A DNA stretch of 64,000 nucleotides, from the NCBI RefSeq assembly GCF_014205135.1, contig NZ_JACHMY010000001.1, positions 1,054,001-1,118,000 of the forward strand, in the 5' to 3' direction. This stretch comes from Kribbella italica. Its GTDB lineage: Bacteria > Actinomycetota > Actinomycetes > Propionibacteriales > Kribbellaceae. The notes under the pieces are model-generated. The model did no database searches, was not told where the DNA came from, and saw nothing but the letters and a program-made list of their open reading frames with translations. The stretch's first letter is position 1. Each line of letters begins with the position of its first letter. Below are positions 25,631-35,490 of this stretch, in pieces. A program made the position numbers and the translations under genes.

Positions 25631-25950
25631 TTGCAGGCGCGCCGGTCGGTGGTGGGGGTGAGGGGTCCACGGGGCGCCGGTGGTGCTCGTGGAGGATGGG
25701 GGCACGCCGGTCCCGGACCTGGCCGGCTGCGCCGGCGGGTGGTGGAGGTGTGCGGTGTGCTTGCAGGCGCGCCGGTCGGTGGTGGGGTGAGCGGTCCACG
25801 GGGCGACGGCCGTGCTCGTGGAGGGTGGCGGGGCAGCGTCGGCCTCGGACCTGGCCGGCTGCGCCGGCGGGTGGTGGAAGTGAACGCTTGGTGGTGGGGA
25901 GGGTGGGCTGTTCACGCGGCGCCGGCGGTGCTCGTGGGTGGTGTCGGGTG
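25631..25950. repeat. About 130-bp GC-rich tandem repeat (2.6 copies)
   Basis: TTGCAGGCGCGCCGGTCGGT starts copies at 25631 and 25761 (130-base step). GGTGGTGGGG recurs at 25648, 25778 and 25890, the last step shortened to 112. Each copy contains GACCTGGCCGGCTGCGCCGG. It lies in the gap between the convergent DUF6458 and transglutaminase genes; no coding potential recognised. Confidence 0.8.
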
Positions 25951-28314
25951 TCAGTCCGCGGGGCGGCTTCGGCGGGGGAGGACTGTGCTGCGGATTCTGG
26001 CCAGCAGTAGGTCGAACTCGTCCAGCAAGTCCGATGCCTCCGTGCTGCCTCGGTTGAGGTACCAGCGCCAGGACGGTGGCAGCAAGCGGGCTCGCCAGCG
26101 TTGCACGAGTTTGGCTTGGCTCCACAGGGCCTTGCGGACGTCGGCGGCCTCGGTGCGCAGGTCGACTTCGGCGTCGGCGAGGCCGGCGTAGCGGACTGCT
26201 TCGAGGCCGCGGGCCAGGCGGTGGGCCTGTGGATGGACGGACTCGGGGAGTTTGCTCGCCATCCAGTCGCCGAGCTGGCGCGGTGTGGAGCTGTCGGACC
26301 AATCGAGGCCGAGGTCTCGTGAGGTGTCGCGGATCTCCGCCCACAGGCCCTCGACGCCGAGGCGGCCGGGTGGGCGCGCGAAGCGGCGGCGGCGGGTGAG
26401 TGAGCGGATCAGCCACGGGATGCCGAGGACGAAGATCACGACGACGCCGATGCCGATCGCCTTGGCGCCGCCGTTGCTGAACCAGTTGCCGGAGTCCACC
26501 GGGACGAGACCGTTGTCGTCGGGCAGGTTCCGGTCGCCGGGGCGCTCGAGCTCCGGGTCCGTGGAGGAACCCGGCGTGGTCGGTGCGGTCGTCGGCGCGG
26601 CGGTCGGTGTCGACGGCAGCGGCTCGGCCGGCTCGGTCCAGCTCGGGGTGCTCGCGACCCGCGCCGAGGGCGTCGGCTCGAAGCGGACCCAGCCCTGCCC
26701 CTGGAAGAACAGCTCCGGCCAGGCGTGCATGTCGTGCATCCGTACGACGTACTGGCCGTTCTTGCCGGGCTGGCCGGGCAGGAAGCCGATACCGACGCGC
26801 GAGGGGATGCCGAGCACGCGCGCCATCAGCGCCATGCCGGTGGCGAACTGCTCGCAGTAGCCGACCCGGTCCTGCAGCAGGAACTTGCGCAGCGCCGTCA
26901 TCCCGCTCTTGTTGTCGGTGTCGGTGCTGTAGGTGAAGTCCCCACCGCGGAAGAAGCTCTGCAGCGCGACCGCCTGCTGGAACCGGTTCTCACCCGCGTC
27001 GGCGACGACCTTCTCGGTCAGCTCCCGGATGTCGTCCATGTTCCTGGTCGGGATCTGGCTCGTGTAGGAGTCCGGCTCGGTACCGGGCGGGGTCGCCTGC
27101 AGCAGCTCCGGCGTCAGCGGCAGCTGGTAGGCCTTGAGCCGGTAGTTCTTGCCGGCCACCCCACCGCCGCCGTTCGTGGACACGACGTCCAGCGACGAGG
27201 GCTCGTAGCGCCAGCGGTCCTTCAGCGAGATCGAGCGCAGCGGGTACGGCACGGGCGCGAACTGCGACCGCAGGTTCCGGCTCACGTCGATCTTCATCTC
27301 GGTGGTCGGCACCTTGCTCAGGTCGCCGTTGAAGCCCGGCGGGGCCTGCAGGTCGTTGTCGGGAACCTTCTGGCCCTCGGCCCGCGGCGAGATCCGCCAG
27401 GTGTTGCCGTCGAACTGGTCGAGCGCGGTCAGCCGCAGGTACGTCCCGCCCGGCGGGCCACCGGTGTAGGTCAGCGCGGTGACGTTGTCGCCGCGCTTGA
27501 GGTTCTTGCCCATGTCGAGCATCGGGTCGGTCGACGTGATCGACGCGCCGATCCCGGTGCCGGTACCGCCGCCGGCGAGACCGTTGCCGATGACACCTTC
27601 CGGCAGCGCCGGCAGCAGGGCCGGCAGCAGCGCGGCCAGGGCGATCACGCTCAGGCCGATCCGGCGGCCGGCCTGGCCGAGCGCGGAGGCCTCGATCGGT
27701 TCGGACGCGTCCAGGTGCGAGACGCCGGAGATCCGGCGCCCCCAGCGACTCAGTCTGGTCCGGCCTTCCGCGGCCAGCAGCACGATGTAGCCGACGGCCG
27801 GCGGGATGAAGAGCAGGGCCGGCAGTCCGCCGTGCACGGTCGCGGCGGGCACCGTGTACATGGTGAGCAGCAGCAGCCCGGCCCACGCGGCCTGACGCAG
27901 CTGTACGGCGATCAGGTGGATCAGCAGCCCGGTGGCCGCGATCACCGACGCCGCGAACAGGGTCAGGTGGTCGTCGGCCGGCAGCGGCGCGCTGAAGCGG
28001 TTGATCGCGCTCATCGCGTTCACCATCTGCTGGTTGAACTCGAGCGCGGTCTCCTTCCACGGCAGCAGCCCGAACCGCAGCGTGTCGCGCAGGAAGATGA
28101 ACGACAGCATCTCGACCAGCACGACCAACTGCACCACCGGTACGACGAACCGCGGGGCGCGCAGGTTCTGCAGCAGGATGCCGGTGCCGGTGACGGCGGC
28201 GCACAGGAACGCACTGATGAACAGGAACGGCCCGGAGAACACCGGTGTCAGCACCAGCGCGCCGAGCACCGTCGCCGCCCAGGCAGCGAGCGAGATCCTC
28301 ACGTGACCGGTCAT
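25951..28314 (-). CDS. TgpA-like membrane transglutaminase
   Basis: 787-residue membrane protein with a transglutaminase-like cysteine protease domain. Five to six N-terminal helices (to about residue 225) are followed by an extracytoplasmic domain. The Cys motif is VGYCEQFATGMALM near 485, the His motif MHDMHAWPELFF near 529, and the third residue lies in VRFEPTP near 546. A C-terminal helix and a DUF4129-like cytoplasmic tail follow. Such proteins pair with DUF58 and MoxR in bacteria, as here, and are thought to act on envelope proteins or peptides. ATG at 28314 overlaps the DUF58 stop (ATGA). Confidence 0.9.
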   Translation of the reverse strand: MTGHVRISLAAWAATVLGALVLTPVFSGPFLFISAFLCAAVTGTGILLQNLRAPRFVVPVVQLVVLVEMLSFIFLRDTLRFGLLPWKETALEFNQQMVNAMSAINRFSAPLPADDHLTLFAASVIAATGLLIHLIAVQLRQAAWAGLLLLTMYTVPAATVHGGLPALLFIPPAVGYIVLLAAEGRTRLSRWGRRISGVSHLDASEPIEASALGQAGRRIGLSVIALAALLPALLPALPEGVIGNGLAGGGTGTGIGASITSTDPMLDMGKNLKRGDNVTALTYTGGPPGGTYLRLTALDQFDGNTWRISPRAEGQKVPDNDLQAPPGFNGDLSKVPTTEMKIDVSRNLRSQFAPVPYPLRSISLKDRWRYEPSSLDVVSTNGGGGVAGKNYRLKAYQLPLTPELLQATPPGTEPDSYTSQIPTRNMDDIRELTEKVVADAGENRFQQAVALQSFFRGGDFTYSTDTDNKSGMTALRKFLLQDRVGYCEQFATGMALMARVLGIPSRVGIGFLPGQPGKNGQYVVRMHDMHAWPELFFQGQGWVRFEPTPSARVASTPSWTEPAEPLPSTPTAAPTTAPTTPGSSTDPELERPGDRNLPDDNGLVPVDSGNWFSNGGAKAIGIGVVVIFVLGIPWLIRSLTRRRRFARPPGRLGVEGLWAEIRDTSRDLGLDWSDSSTPRQLGDWMASKLPESVHPQAHRLARGLEAVRYAGLADAEVDLRTEAADVRKALWSQAKLVQRWRARLLPPSWRWYLNRGSTEASDLLDEFDLLLARIRSTVLPRRSRPAD

Positions 28315-29597
28315 GCGATCCTTCCGCTTCGTAGTCCCAGGCTGGACCACACGGTGGGTAGGGGATCGCCGCGGCGGACTCTGGCGACGCGCCAGCCGTT
28401 GCGGCGGAGTTCGGACTCGGTGGCGTCCGTGGCGGCGGCCAGGCGGTTCGCCTTCTCGGTGCCCTCGACGCCGACGGCCCAGCTGACCGCGTCGAGCAGC
28501 AGCGCGACGCCGGTGGCCTGGCCGGTCCGCCAGCGGTTCAGCGCCGTGATGTCGTCGCTCGTGCAGGCACCGACGACGGCGATCGCGAGGCTGGGCTCCT
28601 GGACGTGCCGGTCGACCGTGAGCAGCGGGCCGATCTCGGCGTACTTGTGCTCCTCCACCGTCGCGCACTCGGTCAGCACCTGCTGCGTGGTGAGCGGCTG
28701 GTGTACGGCGGTCGAGGTGCGGTGGGTGATCGCCGACAGCGTCGTCGGTCCGCCGAGCAGGGTGGTGACGTAGCCACGCCGGATCCGGTCGGCGCCGATC
28801 GACGCGACCGCGCTGACCGACCACTCCAGACTGGACGACGGGCCGTGCCCGTGGTGCGAGATGGTGCGGGCGTCGAGGAAGATCGCGCACCGGCTCTGCC
28901 AGGGCTGCTCCTCGCGGCGCACCATCAGCGACCCGCGACGGGCCGTCGAGCGCCAGTGCACCCGGCGGAGGTCGTCGCCGTCGCGGTACTCGCGAACGGT
29001 CGCGTCCTCCTCACCGGCCGACGCGATCGCGCGCGGCCGGTTCTCGCCGGATCCCGCGCGGTCCGAGCCGAGCCGCACCTCGGGCAGCTTGTGCACCCGG
29101 GGCGTGACCAGCAGGTACTGGCTGCGCGCGAAGGTCCGGCTCGTCTCCACCAGCCCGAACGGGTCGGCGACCGTCAGCATCAACGGCCCGACCTGGAACA
29201 GCCCGCGCACGTCCGACTTCACCGGATAGGTGACGGTGCGCTTCCAGTTCGGGCTGACGCGGTCCACCACGAACCGCGGCCGGTGGCCGAGCACGTAGGG
29301 GATCCGGTCCTCCAGCAGCAACAGCCCGGCCGGCATGCGCCCTTCGTTGCTCAGGGCGAGCTCGACCGTGGCCGGCGTACCGACGGTGACCTGGGCCGGC
29401 GCGAGGCTGCGGCGGACCTGCAGCCGCAGCCGGGTGCGGCCGACCACCAGAGCGGCCACGACCGGCAGCGCGACCAGGAGGATGCCGACGCGCAGCAGGT
29501 CCTTCTGGCCGAGCAGCAGAGCGCACAGCGACGCGGTGATCCCGGCAGCGACGAACGCCCGCCCCCGGGTGGTGAGTCCGCGCAGTGCCTGCCTCAT
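28311..29597 (-). CDS. DUF58 domain protein
   Basis: 428 residues: two N-terminal membrane helices (about 14-55), a beta-rich segment, and the DUF58 core with its signature REYRDGDDLRRVHWRSTARR followed by a von Willebrand A-like fold (FLDART). DUF58 proteins partner MoxR ATPases as substrates or assembly factors. Middle gene of the moxR-DUF58-transglutaminase operon; overlaps the next gene by 4 bases and follows moxR by 3. Confidence 0.9.
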   Translation of the reverse strand: MRQALRGLTTRGRAFVAAGITASLCALLLGQKDLLRVGILLVALPVVAALVVGRTRLRLQVRRSLAPAQVTVGTPATVELALSNEGRMPAGLLLLEDRIPYVLGHRPRFVVDRVSPNWKRTVTYPVKSDVRGLFQVGPLMLTVADPFGLVETSRTFARSQYLLVTPRVHKLPEVRLGSDRAGSGENRPRAIASAGEEDATVREYRDGDDLRRVHWRSTARRGSLMVRREEQPWQSRCAIFLDARTISHHGHGPSSSLEWSVSAVASIGADRIRRGYVTTLLGGPTTLSAITHRTSTAVHQPLTTQQVLTECATVEEHKYAEIGPLLTVDRHVQEPSLAIAVVGACTSDDITALNRWRTGQATGVALLLDAVSWAVGVEGTEKANRLAAATDATESELRRNGWRVARVRRGDPLPTVWSSLGLRSGRIA

Positions 29598-29600
29598 GCC

Positions 29601-30581
<981 letters not shown>

Positions 30582-30777
30582 CCTGAGTCCTCCCATTGGT
30601 TGTTGGCCGACTCATTCTGACCCGGGCCAGGGGTCGGGCCTAGCCCTGCGCGGAATTCGTTACCGGCTGTTTCGGCACCGATGAAAGTAATCCTCACCCG
30701 GTGTCGCTGATCCATCACCTGTCGGGGTGGATCTTTCCCACCCAGCCTACGAGAGGAGCGAAACGGGGCAGATTTGG

Positions 30778-30817
30778 TTGACGGTGGGGCAAAGTGGAGT
30801 AAGGTGGAGCGCAGTGG
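30778..30817 (+). promoter_or_regulatory. mraZ promoter with four MraZ-binding repeats
   Basis: TTGACG (30778-30783), 16-base spacer, TAAGGT (30800-30805) form the dcw promoter. Four GTGG cores at 30784, 30794, 30804 and 30814 are spaced exactly 10 bases, one helical turn, covering the spacer and the -10. This is the arrangement expected for MraZ, which binds tandem GTGG/TGGG-type repeats and represses its own operon. Confidence 0.72.
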
Positions 30818-30878
30818 TACTGATTTGGTGGAAATCAGCTCGACCTGAGACGGAGAGTCCGCAACGGGGAGGTGGAGC

Positions 30879-31310
30879 GTGTTCCTTGGAACGCACTTCC
30901 CCAAGCTCGACGACAAAGGTCGGTTGTTCCTGCCGGCGAAGTTCCGCGACGAACTTTCCGAGGGTCTGGTGATCACCCGCGGGCAGGAGCGTTCGCTGTC
31001 CGTGTGGCCCGAGGCGGAGTTCGTGCAGCTGACCGAGCAGTTGAAGCAGGCTCCGATCACCAACAAGGGTGCCCGGGACTACCTGCGGATGCTGTTCGCC
31101 GGAGCCTCCAACGAGGTGCCGGACAAGCAGGGCCGGGTCACCATCCCGCCGATGCTGCGCGATTACGCGGGACTGGATCGCGACTGTGTCGTCATCGGGG
31201 CGATGAACAGGGTGGAGATCTGGAACACGGAGAACTGGACCAGGTACTCCGCGGAACAGGAGCAGGCGTTCGCCGACCTGTCCGAGGAGGTACTGCCCGG
31301 GATCTTCTGA
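30879..31310 (+). CDS. mraZ: Transcriptional regulator MraZ
   Basis: 143-residue MraZ with two AbrB-like half-domains: [20 protein letters not shown] (1-21) and [20 protein letters not shown] (about 80-100), both with the D-x-x-GR signature. First gene of the dcw cluster; forms a ring that binds tandem repeats at its own promoter. GTG start with GGGGAGG upstream. The product ends at LPGIF, normal length for the family. Confidence 0.96.
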   Translation: MFLGTHFPKLDDKGRLFLPAKFRDELSEGLVITRGQERSLSVWPEAEFVQLTEQLKQAPITNKGARDYLRMLFAGASNEVPDKQGRVTIPPMLRDYAGLDRDCVVIGAMNRVEIWNTENWTRYSAEQEQAFADLSEEVLPGIF

Positions 31311-31642
31311 GCAGTGCGACAACTGGGCTGCGACAACTGGACAGGGGAACACCGGACGTCCGGTGAGATCACGGGTCCGACTTCCGACCTGGGTGTTGGC
31401 GCCACTTCCCCGGTGCCAAGGCGACAGGTACTTCCCCGGGAGGCGAACCCGCGATCTGACCGGACGACAGGTGTTCCTCCGCGGATCTGTTCAACACAGT
31501 CCTCCACCCGACGCTTCACCACCGCCCCCACAGCAGGTAGCAGTACACGGAACCCGCGGGGGCAGGGTCGCTCCCGCGGCTATCGGAAGGGTCGAGATGG
31601 ACGGTGCCGAGCGCGACGCGCAGGGAACGGGTGGCTGACGCC
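31311..31642. other. mraZ-rsmH spacer
   Basis: 332 bases without a recognised gene. It contains a 14-base tandem duplication (TGCGACAACTGG at 31315 and 31329) and two ACTTCCCCGG copies about 34 bases apart. A second promoter for rsmH may lie here but I see no convincing -10/-35 pair. Confidence 0.5.
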
Positions 31643-32617
31643 ATGACCGTCCCGACGCCGTCCGACCGCCACGTCCCCGTCATGCTCGACCGGGTCGTCG
31701 CCCTCCTGGCCCCGGCCCTCCAGCACCCTGGTGCCGTCCTCGTCGACGCCACGCTCGGGCTCGGTGGACACTCCGAGGCGTTCCTGGAGCGCTGCCCGGA
31801 GGCCCACCTGATCGGGCTCGACCGTGACCCCGCCGCGCTGCGGCTGGCCGGCGAGCGGCTCGCGCCGTACGCCGGACGCACCACCTTCGTGCACGCCGTG
31901 TACGACGAGCTGCCGCGCGTCCTCGACGAGCTCGACGTGCCCGCGATCGACGGCATCCTGTTCGACCTCGGCGTCTCCTCGATGCAGCTGGACGAGGCCG
32001 ACCGTGGCTTCGCCTACGCGCAGGACGCGCCGCTGGACATGCGGATGGACTCGACCGCGCCGACCACGGCGGCCGACATCCTGAACACCTACAGCGCGGC
32101 CGACCTGGCCCGGATCCTGTTCCAGTACGGCGAGGAGAAGTTCTCCCGCAAGATCGCCGACCGGATCGTCCGGGCCCGGGAGGCCGAGCCGTTCACTAAC
32201 AGCGCCCGGCTGTCCGAGCTGGTCCGCGACGCGATCCCGCAGGCGGCCCGCCGGACCGGGGGACACCCGGCCAAGCGGACCTTCCAGGCGCTGCGGATCG
32301 AGGTCAACGGCGAGCTCGAGGTGCTGCGGCGCGCGCTGCCGGCGGCGGTGGCGTCGCTGGCGCTGCACGGGCGGATCGTGGTGATGAGCTACCACTCGCT
32401 CGAGGACCGGATCACCAAGCAGACGCTGGCGGCGGGTGCGAAGTCCGACGTACCGGACGACCTGCCGGTGATCCCGGCCGGGCACGAACCGTTCCTGAAA
32501 CTGCTCACCCGCGGGGCCGAACGGCCGACCGAGGACGAAGTGGCGGCCAACCCGCGGGCCGCCTCGGCCCGGGTCCGGGCCGCAACGAGAGTCCGCGAGA
32601 AAGGGCTGGTGGCTTGA
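31643..32617 (+). CDS. rsmH: 16S rRNA (cytosine1402-N4)-methyltransferase RsmH (MraW)
   Basis: 324-residue SAM-dependent methyltransferase of the 16S rRNA decoding centre. Motifs: [12 protein letters not shown] near the start, [15 protein letters not shown] (SAM motif I), [31 protein letters not shown] (substrate/catalytic), and [15 protein letters not shown]. Start at the ATG 31643, where the family N-terminus begins; an earlier in-frame ATG at 31604 is less likely. Its stop overlaps the ATG of ftsL (TGATG). Confidence 0.95.
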   Translation: MTVPTPSDRHVPVMLDRVVALLAPALQHPGAVLVDATLGLGGHSEAFLERCPEAHLIGLDRDPAALRLAGERLAPYAGRTTFVHAVYDELPRVLDELDVPAIDGILFDLGVSSMQLDEADRGFAYAQDAPLDMRMDSTAPTTAADILNTYSAADLARILFQYGEEKFSRKIADRIVRAREAEPFTNSARLSELVRDAIPQAARRTGGHPAKRTFQALRIEVNGELEVLRRALPAAVASLALHGRIVVMSYHSLEDRITKQTLAAGAKSDVPDDLPVIPAGHEPFLKLLTRGAERPTEDEVAANPRAASARVRAATRVREKGLVA

Positions 32618-33237
32618 TGAGTACTGTCTTCAGCCCGTCCAAGGCACGGGTCACCCCGGCAGCTCCGGCGAAGAAGCAGGAGCCGAAGCTACGGATCGTG
32701 TACGGCGCGCCGTTCCGGCCGCCGCGGATGCCGTTCGTCATCTTCGTGGTGTCGCTGCTGGCGGCCGGCCTGGTCGGCCTGCTGCTGCTCAACACGGAGC
32801 TGCAGCGCGGCACGTTCCAGGTCACCGCGCTGAACCAGCAGGCCGACCAGTTGCGTGACCAGCAGGAGCAGTTGGAGCGGCAGGTCCGCACGCTGGAGTC
32901 GCCGCAGAACCTGGCCGACCGGTCGCTGCGGATGGGCATGGTGCCGAACCCGAACCCGGTGTTCCTGCGGCTGTCCGACGGGCGCGTGCTCGGCGTACCG
33001 GCCGAAGGCAAGGCGGGGACCGGGGCGGCGATGTTCGGCCCGGGGCTGCCGACCGCTCCGGTGACACCGAAGCCGCCGGTCGCCAGCACACCCATCAAGC
33101 CGACCACGCCCATCAAGCCGACCACGCCGGTGAAGCCGAGCACTCCGGTGAAGCCGAGTACGCCGGTGACGCCGCCGGCCGCCACCAAGCCGCCGGCGAG
33201 CACCGACACAGGGACCAACACACCGACCGGGGGATGA
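32617..33237 (+). CDS. ftsL: FtsL-like septum protein with Thr/Pro/Lys tail
   Basis: 206-residue bitopic membrane protein in the ftsL position. Basic cytoplasmic N-terminus, one membrane helix (about 39-62), then a short leucine-zipper coiled coil (QQADQLRDQQEQLERQVRTL) that would pair with FtsB in the divisome. The extracytoplasmic C-terminus continues into a repetitive tail of TPIKPT/TPVKPS units (about residues 148-190), unusual for FtsL. ATG at 32617 overlaps the rsmH stop. Confidence 0.85.
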   Translation: MSTVFSPSKARVTPAAPAKKQEPKLRIVYGAPFRPPRMPFVIFVVSLLAAGLVGLLLLNTELQRGTFQVTALNQQADQLRDQQEQLERQVRTLESPQNLADRSLRMGMVPNPNPVFLRLSDGRVLGVPAEGKAGTGAAMFGPGLPTAPVTPKPPVASTPIKPTTPIKPTTPVKPSTPVKPSTPVTPPAATKPPASTDTGTNTPTGG

Positions 33238-33241
33238 TCGG

Positions 33242-35437
33242 ATGACGGAACGACGGGGAGACGAGCCACCACGCAAACGCGGTGGTGAACCGGGCCGGGG
33301 CAACCCGCCCCGCAAGACTCCGTCGTCCCGTCGCTCCAGTACAGAGGGCGGTCGCCCCGCTGCACAGCGTCCCCGCCGCCCGGCGCCGGAAGAGCAGAGG
33401 GGCAGGCGTGAAGACCAGCCACGTCGAAGAGCAGAAGAACCACGCCGTACGAGAGACGGACAGGAGCTGCCGCGGCGTGCTGCCAAGAAGGCCGCCGCGG
33501 GCCGTCCTCGGAAGACCGCTGAAGGGCGACCCGCTCCTCGACGCGTAGGCCCCGACGGGCGGCCGCTCGCCAAGAAGTCGGCGGCGCCCCGGAAGCGTCC
33601 CGCGCAGAAGCGGCGGCCTCCGGCGCCGCGGAAGCCGCGGGTGAAGAAGCCGCCGCGGCTGCTGAAGCTCGGGCGTCCCGCGCTGCGGCTGCGGGTGACG
33701 TTCGGCGTGATGGCGCTGGTGCTGTCGCTGTTCGCCGGGCGGCTGATCGTTCTCCAGGGCGTCGACCCGGACCGGTACGCGCTGGCCGCGACCAAGGAGA
33801 ACACCAAGCCGTTCGTCCTGCACGCCTCCCGTGGCTCGATCCTGGACCGCAACGGCGTCCCGCTGTCGGTGTCCGAGGACGCGGTCGCGATCACCGCCGA
33901 CCCGACCCAGACGGGCAAGGTCGCGAGCCAGTTGGCCGGCGTACTGGCCTCGCGGCTGTCGGTCGACTACGCGACGCTGATGAAGAAGCTGACCGCCAAG
34001 GGCCGGTACGTCATCCTCGCGAACAAGGTCAGCCCGCAGACCTGGAACCAGATCACCGCCGAGCTCAAGGAACGCAATAAGGCGCTCAAGGAGCAGAACA
34101 AGGCGCTGCCCGAGGAGCAGAAGAAGCCGCTGCTGGCCGGCCTCTACACCGAGGCCGACCCGGTCCGCAGTCACCCCAACGGCACCATCGCGGCCAACGT
34201 GGTCGGCATCGTCGGTGCCGAGGGCAAGGGTCTGGCCGGGCTCGAGTACGGGCTGAACGACAAGCTGTCCGGCCAGGACGGCAAGGCGATGTACGAGGTC
34301 GATGCCCGGGGCAACAAGATCCCGAACGCCGACCACACCGTCGAGGAGCCGAAGCCCGGCGTGTCCGCGCAGCTCACCCTGGACGCCGACCTGCAGTGGT
34401 TCGCCGAGCGGCGGATCGAGCAGGCGGTCAAGCAGTACAAGGCCAGCTCCGGCTCGGTCGTCACGGTCGACGTCAAGACCGGCGAGATCCTGGTGATGGC
34501 CAACTACCCGAGCTTCGACCCGAACAAGCCAGTGAAGACCGCCGCGCTGAAGAACCGTGCGCTCGAGCAGGTCTACGAGCCGGGCAGCGTGCAGAAGGTG
34601 GTCACGATGGCGGCGCTGGCCGACGCCGGGCTGATCTCGCTGGACACCAAGCTGCAGGTGCCCGGCGTCTACACCGTGCAGCGCCGCTCGATCAAGGACG
34701 CCTTCGACCACGGCGTGCTGAACCTGACGATGGCCGGCGTGATCGCCAAGTCGTCGAACGTCGGCACGATCATGGCCGCCCAGCAGATGCCGGTCGGTGA
34801 CTTCGTGCACTACCTGAAGAAGTTCGGCTTCGGCGAACCGACCGGGATCGGCTTCCCCGGCGAGAGCCGCGGCCTGATGCCGCCGGGCGACGAGTGGAGC
34901 GAGCTGACCCGGTCGAACGTCGCGTTCGGCCAGGGCCTGTCGGCCAACGCCGTGCAGATGGCGGCCGCGGTGAACGCGGTGGCCAACGGCGGGGTCTACA
35001 TGCCGCCGAAGCTGATCAAGGACTGGGTCGGCGCCGACGGCAACGCGACGCCCAACCAGACCGCCGCGCCGCGCCGCGTGGTCAGCGAGTCGGCCGCCAA
35101 GCAGGTCACCACGATGATGGAGGCCGTCACCGGCAAGGGCGGGACGGCGCCGCTGGCCGCGATCGCCGGCTACCGCGTGGCGGGCAAGACCGGTACGGCG
35201 CAGGAGGTCGACTCGGCCTGCGGCTGCTACCGCAAGTGGGCCACCTCTTTCGCCGGATTCGCCCCGGCCGACAACCCGCGGTTCGTTACGTACGTCGTAC
35301 TGCAGGACCCCACCAACGGGCGGGGCGGTGGTTTCCAGGGAGGTCCGGTGTTCCGAGACGTGATGAGCTACGCGCTGCAGAAGTACGCGGTCCCGCCGAC
35401 CGGTGCGAAGCAGCCCGTCATCCCCATCACCTGGTGA
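33242..35437 (+). CDS. ftsI: Septal transpeptidase FtsI (PBP3)
   Basis: 731-residue class B penicillin-binding protein, the septal peptidoglycan transpeptidase. Residues 1-150 are a very basic Arg/Lys/Pro-rich cytoplasmic extension, followed by one membrane helix (151-173) and the pedestal domain (HASRGSILDRNGVPLSVS). The transpeptidase has the nucleophile motif SVQK (S449-K452), SSN (504-506) and KTGT (649-652). No PASTA repeats. The N-terminal extension is longer than in most homologues. Works with FtsW; lies 4 bases after ftsL. Confidence 0.95.
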   Translation: MTERRGDEPPRKRGGEPGRGNPPRKTPSSRRSSTEGGRPAAQRPRRPAPEEQRGRREDQPRRRAEEPRRTRDGQELPRRAAKKAAAGRPRKTAEGRPAPRRVGPDGRPLAKKSAAPRKRPAQKRRPPAPRKPRVKKPPRLLKLGRPALRLRVTFGVMALVLSLFAGRLIVLQGVDPDRYALAATKENTKPFVLHASRGSILDRNGVPLSVSEDAVAITADPTQTGKVASQLAGVLASRLSVDYATLMKKLTAKGRYVILANKVSPQTWNQITAELKERNKALKEQNKALPEEQKKPLLAGLYTEADPVRSHPNGTIAANVVGIVGAEGKGLAGLEYGLNDKLSGQDGKAMYEVDARGNKIPNADHTVEEPKPGVSAQLTLDADLQWFAERRIEQAVKQYKASSGSVVTVDVKTGEILVMANYPSFDPNKPVKTAALKNRALEQVYEPGSVQKVVTMAALADAGLISLDTKLQVPGVYTVQRRSIKDAFDHGVLNLTMAGVIAKSSNVGTIMAAQQMPVGDFVHYLKKFGFGEPTGIGFPGESRGLMPPGDEWSELTRSNVAFGQGLSANAVQMAAAVNAVANGGVYMPPKLIKDWVGADGNATPNQTAAPRRVVSESAAKQVTTMMEAVTGKGGTAPLAAIAGYRVAGKTGTAQEVDSACGCYRKWATSFAGFAPADNPRFVTYVVLQDPTNGRGGGFQGGPVFRDVMSYALQKYAVPPTGAKQPVIPITW

Positions 35438-35476
35438 TCACCCAGGGTCAGGTAGGTGTCACACGCCCCGGAACGG

Positions 35477-35482
35477 TAGCCT
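35477..35482 (+). promoter_or_regulatory. Likely -10 element of a leaderless murE transcript
   Basis: TAGCCT ends 8 bases before the murE GTG, placing transcription initiation at the start codon itself. No Shine-Dalgarno is present and there is a 53-base gap after ftsI. The same TAGCCT sits 6 bases before the GTG of pgeF (49192). Confidence 0.5.
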
Positions 35483-35490
35483 CTGGGGCC

